Origin: Paraglaciecola mesophila
GTDB lineage: Bacteria; Pseudomonadota; Gammaproteobacteria; Enterobacterales; Alteromonadaceae
Length of the DNA: 64,000 bases
Assembly: GCF_009906955.1 (NCBI RefSeq)
Contig: NZ_CP047656.1
Span: 3,843,001-3,907,000, forward strand
Direction: 5' to 3'
Shown here: positions 57,804-64,000 of the stretch, one piece after another
Layout of the letters: the number at the start of each line of letters is the position of its first letter
How positions within the stretch are numbered: position 1 is the first letter of the stretch
Translations under genes and position numbers: made by a program
The notes under the pieces: model-generated
The model's database searches: none
Told to the model about the DNA's origin: nothing
What the model saw: the letters and a program-made list of their open reading frames with translations, nothing else

Positions 57804-59309
57804 CTAATCTTCTGACTCGATGCCCGCTCGGTTCATTAAAAACTGAGATAGCATAGGAACAGGACGACCAGTAGAGCCTTTCTCTTTACCGCCGACCCAG
57901 GCTGTGCCTGCGATGTCCATATGTGCCCAGTTATATTTACGGGTAAAACGAGATAAGAAACATGCTGCGGTAATTGAGCCCGCTGGGCGGCCACCTAAGT
58001 TGGTCATGTCTGCGAATGGGCTTTCCAGTTGGTCTTGGTATTCATCCCACAATGGCATGCGCCATGCCTTATCACCACTTTGCTCTGATGCGTTAATCAG
58101 TTCGTGGGCAAGAGGGTTATGGTTGCTGAAGACCCCAGTTGCGTGGTGACCAAGAGCGATAACACAGGCGCCTGTTAGGGTGGCTACATCGATGACTAAT
58201 TCAGGATCAAAGCGTTCAACGTACGTTAATGCGTCGCACAATACCAAACGGCCTTCGGCATCAGTATTTAGTACTTCAACGGTTTGACCTGACATGGTAG
58301 TTAAAATGTCACCAGGACGATAAGCGTTAGCATCAGGCATGTTTTCACAACCAGCTAATATACCCACAACATTAATCGGCAAATTAAGCGCGCTGATGGT
58401 ATGCATGGCACCCAGTACGCCCGCTGCGCCGCCCATGTCGTATTTCATTTCATCCATGGCTTCGCCAGGCTTAATGGAAATACCGCCTGAGTCGAAGGTT
58501 AAGCCTTTACCGACGAGTACGATAGGCGCTTGATCAGCAGGGCCACCTTTGTGTTCCATGATGGTCATAATCGACTCGTTTACCGAGCCTCGGCCGACTG
58601 CCAAGTATGAATGCATGCCTAGGGCATCCATTTGCTTTTCGTTGACTGAATCAACATGCAAATTTTCATACTCGGCTTCAAGGGCTTTGGCTTGCTCGAA
58701 TAGGTATTTAGGATTACAAATGTTAGGCGGCATGTTAGCTACGTCACGGGTGGTTTTGCTGCCTAATGATACGGCTAAGCCGTGCTCCACTGCGCGCTCA
58801 CCAATCGTTAACTCGCGGCGTGTTGGCACATTGAATACCATTTTACGCAGTGGCCTGCGAGGCTCACCTTTCTTGGTTTTTAACTGCAAGAAGGTATACA
58901 AAGAGTCTTGGGTAGCTTCTACCGCTTGGCGTACACGCCAGTAGGTATCACGGCCTTTAACATGCAGCTCTGATAAGAAACAAACCGCTTCCATTGAACC
59001 TGTTTCATTTAAGGTTTTAATGGTTTTAGAGATAATTTGCTTGTACTGGCGTTCATCTAGCTCGCGCTCTTTACCACAACCAACCAACAATACGCGTTCG
59101 CTCAGTACGTTAGGTACATGGTGCAACAGCAACATTTGGCCCGGTTTACCTTCTAGATCACCACGGCGTAAAAGGTTGCTAAGGTAGCCACCACTGATTT
59201 CGTCTAATTGTTCTGCCACTGAGGTTAAGCGGCGAGGTTCAAATACACCGACTACGATACAGGCACTACGTTGTTTTTCTGGGCTTCCACTTTTTACACT
59301 AAATTCCAC
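57804..59309 (-). CDS. pepA: Leucyl aminopeptidase PepA
   Basis: The 501-residue M17 aminopeptidase has two-zinc site residues in [19 protein letters not shown] and [15 protein letters not shown], and the signature [16 protein letters not shown]. The N-terminal macro-like domain starts [16 protein letters not shown]. It hydrolyses N-terminal residues from peptides and can also act as a DNA-binding regulator in enterobacteria. It is divergent from lptF with 286 bases between the starts, an AT-rich promoter region with no other feature. Confidence 0.96.
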   Translation of the reverse strand: MEFSVKSGSPEKQRSACIVVGVFEPRRLTSVAEQLDEISGGYLSNLLRRGDLEGKPGQMLLLHHVPNVLSERVLLVGCGKERELDERQYKQIISKTIKTLNETGSMEAVCFLSELHVKGRDTYWRVRQAVEATQDSLYTFLQLKTKKGEPRRPLRKMVFNVPTRRELTIGERAVEHGLAVSLGSKTTRDVANMPPNICNPKYLFEQAKALEAEYENLHVDSVNEKQMDALGMHSYLAVGRGSVNESIMTIMEHKGGPADQAPIVLVGKGLTFDSGGISIKPGEAMDEMKYDMGGAAGVLGAMHTISALNLPINVVGILAGCENMPDANAYRPGDILTTMSGQTVEVLNTDAEGRLVLCDALTYVERFDPELVIDVATLTGACVIALGHHATGVFSNHNPLAHELINASEQSGDKAWRMPLWDEYQDQLESPFADMTNLGGRPAGSITAACFLSRFTRKYNWAHMDIAGTAWVGGKEKGSTGRPVPMLSQFLMNRAGIESED

Positions 59310-59595
59310 GGGGCATCCTCGTCACGAAACTGTTAATCTGTCATTACATACTGGTTGTAACACTGAGCTTTTTGAATTTATTGTTGTGATGTTATGCAAA
59401 GCGTTACGGCTTATCTTTGTAAACAGCGTTTCATTGCAATTGCAAGAAGAGCTCAAGCCAGACATAATCTGTAAATTACGTGCGGGCAAGCGCTTTAAAA
59501 TGGCACACATTGCAAATGAAACGTGTGAAAACGTTAAGTTTACTTAAAATTTTGTAGCTTGCCACTAAAATTACCACTTTTGTGTTGGATATTGC

Positions 59596-60702
59596 GTGCT
59601 GATATTTCGTTATTTAGTTAAAGAAACCGTCAAATCCCAAACTGCCGTTTTTCTGGTTTTGATGGCCATTTTTATTACCAATAAATTTGTCAGGGTGCTC
59701 TCTGAAGCATCCAACGGAGACATTCCTGCTAGTTTGGTCCTGGGCTTTTTAGCCTTGAGTATGCCGGTATTGGCGTCTCTTATTTTACCTTTGAGTTTGT
59801 TTTTGGGGATCATGCTTGCCCATGGCCGCTTGTACGTAGACAGCGAAATGACTGTGATGCGCGCCTGTGGCATCAGTGAATGGTATGTGACGCGCGTTAT
59901 GCTTGTGCTTGCTGTGATCATGGCATTGATTACAGGTGCCATGACGTTATGGATTGCGCCTATGTCGGTAGAGCGAGAATACCAGCTAGAAGAGCAAGCG
60001 GGTGCAGACACCGGGTTAACCACATTAATTCCGGGCCGATTCCAGCAAACTGCTAATGAAAAAGCGGTTATTTTCGTGCATGAAATTGGCAATGACAGTG
60101 AACCGCTCAAACGGGTATTTATGGCCCAGCATGACACCACGACTGACAGTCAAAATGTACACTTGGTTTACGCCAAACAAGGTGGGCTTAGGGAGCTGCC
60201 AGATGGTTCTGAAACCTTGGTACTGGGAGATGGTATCCAGTACGAAGGTACGCTAGGTGAAAAGGACTATCGTGTGGTTGAGTTTGGTGAATACCAAATT
60301 CAAATTGCTGAACAGGAAGCTGAGCAAAAACGTCGTAAATTGTCAGCCTATACCACCATGCAATTATTTGATGATCCTTCCATTGATGCCATCGCTGAAC
60401 TGCAGTGGCGGTTTGCTATTCCATTATCCTTGTTTTTCTTGGTTATTATCGCTGTGCCACTCAGTGCCGCTGACCCAAGGCAAGGGCGCTTTGGTAAAAT
60501 GTTCCCTGCGCTCATGCTGTACCTAGGGTATTTCCTGTTACTGCTCGCGGGGCGTAAAGTGCTTGAAGATGGTAAAATTCCGCCAATGCTCGGGCTGTGG
60601 TGGGTACATGCTGTGATAGGCGTAATTGGTTTGGCGCTGATCTTTAAAGGGCGGCCGGTGGGTGTGCGAATACGGGCACGTTTGCGCGGGAGCAAAGCAT
60701 GA
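59596..60702 (+). CDS. lptF: LPS export permease LptF
   Basis: The 368-residue inner-membrane protein has six predicted helices and a periplasmic beta-jellyroll (about 120-265), typical of YjgP/YjgQ. The start is GTG, giving LIFRYLVKETVKSQ as in the family. With LptG it forms the transmembrane part of the LptB2FG ABC exporter that lifts lipopolysaccharide from the inner membrane. The end overlaps lptG by four bases. Confidence 0.96.
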   Translation: MLIFRYLVKETVKSQTAVFLVLMAIFITNKFVRVLSEASNGDIPASLVLGFLALSMPVLASLILPLSLFLGIMLAHGRLYVDSEMTVMRACGISEWYVTRVMLVLAVIMALITGAMTLWIAPMSVEREYQLEEQAGADTGLTTLIPGRFQQTANEKAVIFVHEIGNDSEPLKRVFMAQHDTTTDSQNVHLVYAKQGGLRELPDGSETLVLGDGIQYEGTLGEKDYRVVEFGEYQIQIAEQEAEQKRRKLSAYTTMQLFDDPSIDAIAELQWRFAIPLSLFFLVIIAVPLSAADPRQGRFGKMFPALMLYLGYFLLLLAGRKVLEDGKIPPMLGLWWVHAVIGVIGLALIFKGRPVGVRIRARLRGSKA

Positions 60703-61760
60703 TTAGAATTCTTGATTGGTATATTGCTCGCACGTTATTAAGCACCACCGCCATGAGTTTAGGGGTTCTTGTTGGTCTTAGCGCACTAATAAAATTCATT
60801 GAACAAATGAAAAGCGTTGGCCGAGGCAGCTACGACATGACGGTGGCGGCTGTGTATGTCTTTTTAAGTTTACCCCGTGAGTTAGAACAGTTTTTCCCGA
60901 TGGCCACCTTGATAGGCGGCTTAATTGGTATGGGAATACTTGCCAGTAACAGTGAGTTAGTGGTGATGCAATCCGCCGGGCAAAGCCGCTGGAATATTAT
61001 TATTTCCGCCATGAAATCCGCTATTTTAATGGTGCTTTTTGTGATGGTCATTGGCGAATGGGTCGCACCGGTTAGTGAAACCAAAGCCAAAGAAATACGC
61101 ACCCAAGCTATATCCGGAGGGAGTTTGTTTTCCTCAGACAGATTGGTATGGGCAAAAGACGGTGATAATTTTGTCAGTATTGGCGAGGTCGTTGATAAAA
61201 ATACCTTGCGAGATGTAAGTATTTACGAGTTCGATAATGACCTGTATTTGCGCAAAATCACTACTGCAGAGACGGCTAACTATCAAAGTGACTCATGGGG
61301 GTTAAGCCATGTGCAATCTACCGAGTTCTCTGATAACCGCATTCAGGTTGAAGACGCTGCTGATGGCGCATGGTCCTCATCGTTAACACCGGATAAATTA
61401 GGTGTGGTCACAGTGAAGCCTGAAGCATTGTCGATCCGAGGATTAATCGATTATGTTAATTATCTAGAAAATAACAGTCAAAATTCAGAGCGTTATCGTT
61501 TGGCGCTGTGGCGTAAGGTGCTGCAACCTATTTCGGTGGGCGTTATGCTGTTGATGGCACTGTCGTTTATTTTTGGCCCACTGCGCAGTGTGACCATGGG
61601 GGCAAGGGTGATCATGGGGGTGCTGACAGGGTTTGGCTTTTTCGTCAGTAATGAAGTATTTGGCTCACTAAGTACGGTTTATCACATACCGCCTTTTATC
61701 GGAGCAATCTTACCCAGCATTGTGTTCACCGGTATATCAATACATTTATTGCGCCGATAA
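60699..61760 (+). CDS. lptG: LPS export permease LptG
   Basis: The 353-residue partner of LptF begins MIRILDWYIARTLLSTTAMS. It has a first helix pair, the conserved coupling region ELEQFFPMATLIGGLIGMG, a periplasmic jellyroll, and helices 4-6 from about residue 270 (FGPLRSVTMGARVIMGVLTG). The ATGA overlap with lptF fits equal expression of the two. It is convergent with the RDD gene. Confidence 0.96.
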   Translation: MIRILDWYIARTLLSTTAMSLGVLVGLSALIKFIEQMKSVGRGSYDMTVAAVYVFLSLPRELEQFFPMATLIGGLIGMGILASNSELVVMQSAGQSRWNIIISAMKSAILMVLFVMVIGEWVAPVSETKAKEIRTQAISGGSLFSSDRLVWAKDGDNFVSIGEVVDKNTLRDVSIYEFDNDLYLRKITTAETANYQSDSWGLSHVQSTEFSDNRIQVEDAADGAWSSSLTPDKLGVVTVKPEALSIRGLIDYVNYLENNSQNSERYRLALWRKVLQPISVGVMLLMALSFIFGPLRSVTMGARVIMGVLTGFGFFVSNEVFGSLSTVYHIPPFIGAILPSIVFTGISIHLLRR

Positions 61761-61787
61761 AGGCGCAGTAAATTCTATCAGTACCAT

Positions 61788-62294
61788 TTAATTCAGATTA
61801 CGCCAACTGCGATGGTGGTTGGCCTCTTTCGTTAGGCAAATCACTTCAGTGCCCGCAATGCGGTCTTGCAGTGATTGCTTATGCTTATAATCGAGCAGCA
61901 CAAGTAAGGTTCCTAAGCCCAAGAACGATGTCATCATGCGCACAAAGGCGCGAGTGTAGGTCAGTGAGTTTTCATTGGTGCTGACGATTCGCAAGCGCCA
62001 AGCGCGCATACCAATAGTTTGGCCGCCGTTGCGCCAAAACCATAAAAAGAACGCGATAACCCAAGCGCTAACCCAACCTTGTAATACGTATTGATAAATA
62101 GGCGCATGCTGGATTAAATCACTGAAATGCTCGTAGCCGTGGTTATTCAGCACGTTATTTTCAACTAACAACAACATCGCCACCAACATCACCATGGCGG
62201 CGCACATACCCACAGCAACAGCCACCAAAATATCGTAAATAATCGCGGCTAAGCGACGAAAAAAACCAGCGCGGTAATAATGCTCAGAAGTCAA
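61788..62294 (-). CDS. RDD family membrane protein
   Basis: The 168-residue protein has three or four helices. The RDD motif is read as FFRRLAAIIYDILVAVAVGM (Arg...Asp), with a later GGQTIGMRAWRLRIVSTNENS that is typical of the family. RDD proteins are thought to be small transporters, some of them proton/sodium exchangers. It ends 27 bases from lptG, convergent, and is not in an operon. Confidence 0.9.
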   Translation of the reverse strand: MTSEHYYRAGFFRRLAAIIYDILVAVAVGMCAAMVMLVAMLLLVENNVLNNHGYEHFSDLIQHAPIYQYVLQGWVSAWVIAFFLWFWRNGGQTIGMRAWRLRIVSTNENSLTYTRAFVRMMTSFLGLGTLLVLLDYKHKQSLQDRIAGTEVICLTKEANHHRSWRNLN

Positions 62295-62468
62295 AAGGGT
62301 GCTCTCTCAGGTGAAACGAAATTCAGCATATAAAAATGTAAACGTTTAATAGTGATATTTTCATGCTAATAGTTTCGCATAGTTAATGAGGGTTAGGGTA
62401 GGGACGATAGCAAAAATGACAAAGTTGATGATAAGTTGAGCAATTAAAACAGCAAGGCAAAAAATCAC

Positions 62469-62496
62469 TTGCGCGCGCCAGGTAAATCGCTATAAT
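62469..62496 (+). promoter_or_regulatory. Promoter of the tRNA-Leu gene
   Basis: TTGCGC and TATAAT with a 16-base spacer, followed by a GC-rich stretch (GCGGCGC) that fits the stringent discriminator of stable RNA promoters. It lies about 40 bases before the mature tRNA. Confidence 0.65.
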
Positions 62497-62537
62497 GCGG
62501 CGCTCTTAAAGGTTGCACGCAACCTAAAAGCGCCTTT

Positions 62538-62623
62538 GCCAGTGTGATGGAATTGGTAGACATGACGGATTCAAAATCCGTTGCTGAATAAGCGTGGCGG
62601 TTCGAGTCCGCCCACTGGTACCA
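62538..62623 (+). tRNA. tRNA-Leu (anticodon CAA)
   Basis: The 86-base class II tRNA has acceptor stem GCCAGTG/CACTGGT (one G-T pair), anticodon stem ACGGA/TCCGT around TTCAAAA (anticodon CAA), a long variable arm (TGCTGAATAAGCG), T arm GGCGG/CCGCC, and an encoded ACCA end. Two partial copies of its 3' end follow. Confidence 0.95.
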
Positions 62624-62653
62624 TCTCTTTTACCAATTAAAGAGATAACAATA

Positions 62654-62677
62654 AACCGACTTTACGTCGGTTTTTTT
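62654..62677 (+). terminator. Terminator after tRNA-Leu
   Basis: AACCGAC-TTTAC-GTCGGTT followed by a T-run, 30 bases after the tRNA end. Confidence 0.85.
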
Positions 62678-62762
62678 GTGCCTGAAATTCACGTAGTCGC
62701 CACGCAAGCGTGTCGGCCGAAGGTCGGTCCCATCGAGCCCGCCCACTGGTACCAAACATTTA

Positions 62763-62787
62763 AACCAACTTTTTAGTTGGTTTTTTT
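62763..62787 (+). terminator. Terminator in tRNA-tail repeat 1
   Basis: AACCAACT/AGTTGGTT with a 4-base loop and a T-run. Confidence 0.8.
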
Positions 62788-62870
62788 GTATCTGGGATTC
62801 ACGAAGTCGCCACGCAAGCGCGTCGGCCGAAGGTCGGTCCCATTGAGCCCGCACTGGTACCAAACATTTA

Positions 62871-62895
62871 AACCAACTTTTTAGTTGGTTTTTTT
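62871..62895 (+). terminator. Terminator in tRNA-tail repeat 2
   Basis: Same hairpin and T-run as in repeat 1, 108 bases further on. Confidence 0.8.
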
Positions 62896-62963
62896 GTGTT
62901 TGTAGTTTGGGTTCTTAGATGTATTGAGTACATAGTTAACACATCCCTGATGACCGGCACCCA

Positions 62964-63195
62964 GCCCAGACGTCCATGTCTGGTCGTTCAGCTCGGTGGA
63001 ACTTCGTTCCTAAGAAGACGAGCATCACCCCTGATGAAATTCCCCCAGCCACCGCATCCATGCGGTGTCGTTCAGCTCGGCGGAACTTCGTTCCTAGGAA
63101 GACGAGCATCACCCCTGATAAAATTCCTCTAGCCACCGCATCCATGCGGTGTCGTTCAGCTCGGTGGAACTTCGTTCCTAAAATTTCAGCTTCAC
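62964..63195. repeat. Three 84-bp tandem repeats with TCCATG hairpins
   Basis: Units start at exact 84-base spacing (TCGTTCAGCTCGG at 62984, 63068, 63152). Each holds a hairpin with TCCATG at its centre: CCAGAC..GTCTGG (62966-62983), then ACCGCATCCATGCGGT twice (63051-63066, 63135-63150), and the segment GGAACTTCGTTCCTA. Frames through the units encode the same spurious peptide on each copy, without ribosome sites. Confidence 0.85.
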
Positions 63196-63448
63196 CTGAG
63201 ATTTAGCGCAAAAAAACGTAGAATTGTTTTAATTTCTTTACTGAGTTGTTTTTTTACCTTTATGTTCTACTCTGTAATTTAACTTTTAACTCAGAATGAA
63301 GGTTTCATTTGTAAATGCTTGGTGTGAATTTTTAACCTGTTTTAGATCAGTTTTAACGGTATCGGTCATAGTCACTCAAAAATATACGTTACGCATGGGT
63401 AGTAATAAACCAATTACACATTCGATATTTTGAAGATTGAGAAGGGCT
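63196..63448. other. AT-rich leader of the RHS-type gene
   Basis: Presumed promoter and 5' untranslated region. It has poly-T stretches but no clear hairpin or gene. Confidence 0.4.
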
Positions 63449-64000
63449 ATGATGGGCATGCTTACATTTGTGTATTCACTTAAGTTATATCTAATCGCGG
63501 TAGTAATTATATTGATTTCTTCGCCTAGTGTTGGGCAAGTTGAAGTCGAGCCAGAAAATACCCTAGCAACTAAAAATCACACGAAAGAAACAGCCCAAAC
63601 TCAGTCGATATTTGGTCCTCCGGATGATGGTGGGGGGAATTTCAATGGTGCATTTGAAGTAAAAGATTATGGCTACAATATCTTTGAAAATATCAACGAT
63701 AATCCGGAGCTAGCATCACTTACTACAGGATTACTGGGCGATAAAATAAGTATGTTCACTGGTGACATACGATTTGAGCAAGTCGATGTCTCTTTACCTG
63801 GGAATTCTGCAATCCCAGTTTCTATAACTCGTACTCTTTCAAATCCCGACTCTTGGTTTAAAGAAACGCTTGAATTTGAGAATTGGAGCTTAGCTATACC
63901 TCATGTCCGCTCCACTTACATAACGGACAGAAGCGGTAATTATAAAAGCGCCTATTGGCCGAATGGAAAAGCATGTACTAGCCGACTTAATGCTAATCCG
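63449..64000 (+). CDS. RHS-type secreted protein, N-terminal part
   Basis: The frame runs off the window after 184 codons. GAGAAGGG precedes two tandem ATG codons; the second, at 63452, has better spacing. A signal peptide (LKLYLIAVVIILISSPSVG) is followed by a low-complexity linker (GPPDDGGGNFNG). The start of an RHS/YD-type shell comes next: GLLGDKISMFTGDIRFEQVD, LPGNSAIPVSITRTLS and WSLAIPHVRSTY. Such proteins are large exported toxins or surface proteins with a variable C-terminal domain, which lies outside the window. The gene follows hairpin repeats. Confidence 0.75.
   Translation, partial: MMGMLTFVYSLKLYLIAVVIILISSPSVGQVEVEPENTLATKNHTKETAQTQSIFGPPDDGGGNFNGAFEVKDYGYNIFENINDNPELASLTTGLLGDKISMFTGDIRFEQVDVSLPGNSAIPVSITRTLSNPDSWFKETLEFENWSLAIPHVRSTYITDRSGNYKSAYWPNGKACTSRLNANP

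Larger units (their letters stand above)
62687..62896 (+). repeat. Two tandem 110-bp repeats carrying the tRNA-Leu 3' end
   Basis: Each unit has CACGCAAGCG (62701 and 62811), GGCCGAAGGTCGGTCCCAT, then the last bases of the tRNA (GAGCCCGCCCACTGGTACCA at 62735-62754; a copy two bases shorter ending at 62862), then a terminator. The arrangement is like the rtT units behind tyrT of E. coli. Confidence 0.8.

Noticed and set aside
62964..63195. CRISPR array
   Set aside because: The 84-bp units are repeated whole with no unique spacers, and no cas gene is present in the window.
62896..63206. Three frames encoding repeated GRSARWNFVPKKTS-like peptides
   Set aside because: They are translations of the 84-bp hairpin repeats, with no ribosome site; the repetition is in DNA and not a protein feature.

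Overview
The window looks like chromosomal DNA of a marine gammaproteobacterium of the Alteromonadales, most like Paraglaciecola, Glaciecola or Alteromonas. The grounds are the housekeeping gene orders (thrABC with an attenuator leader, pepA-holC-valS, divergent lptFG, srkA-dsbA, and MipA/OmpV-DUF3019-RstAB), TonB-dependent and sulfatase-based sugar-use genes, a GH16 enzyme of the agarase type, and short hairpin and MITE repeats of a kind common in that order. The genus is an inference; no rRNA gene is present.

Layout. 1-7 kb: end of an RND efflux system (adaptor and pump), a WYL-domain regulator, a haemolysin III family membrane protein, an ExeA/MshM-like AAA ATPase and a small one-helix membrane protein. 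7-12.8 kb: a LysR regulator divergent from the glycine cleavage genes gcvT-gcvH-gcvP, with a strong terminator between gcvH and gcvP. 13.4-18.2 kb: an accessory operon of four secreted proteins (an unrecognised protein, a c-type cytochrome, a sorbosone-dehydrogenase-like beta-propeller and a GH16 glycoside hydrolase), followed by the signal peptide of a fifth gene cut off by a repeat element. 18.2-22.5 kb: transposase debris, a DUF4235 gene, the DNA-repair-associated pair TIGR03915/TIGR03916, and more repeats.

22.5-32.3 kb: a sugar-use locus with an outer-membrane barrel, a TonB-dependent receptor, a FucP-like transporter, a sulfatase, a GH3 hydrolase and a divergent LacI regulator, with two palindromic operators in the divergent gap. 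The locus is flanked by two same-orientation copies of a repeat, each next to sequence of one sensor kinase gene: intact on the right and reduced to a fragment on the left. This suggests the locus is an insertion or a duplication product.

32.6-62 kb is mostly core genome: a GAF histidine kinase; thrL-thrA-thrB-thrC with two exact MetJ-type boxes just upstream of the leader peptide; ung; a MASE1-GGDEF cyclase; dsbA and srkA; ccoG; the RstB/RstA-DUF3019-MipA locus; a DUF4397-like lipoprotein; DUF3016; a GGDEF cyclase overlapping a degenerate 5'-nucleotidase; valS-holC-pepA; lptF-lptG; and an RDD protein. A 263-bp MITE supplies the last codons of the GGDEF gene. 62.5-64 kb holds tRNA-Leu(CAA) followed by two tandem partial repeats of its 3' end with terminators, three 84-bp hairpin repeats, and the start of an RHS-type secreted protein that runs off the window.

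No CRISPR array, prophage or recognisable defence island was seen. The strongest candidates for something new are the cytochrome/propeller/GH16 operon, the degenerate 5'-nucleotidase paired with a diguanylate cyclase, the MetJ-type boxes on the thr operon, the repeat-flanked sugar locus and the tRNA-tail repeats.
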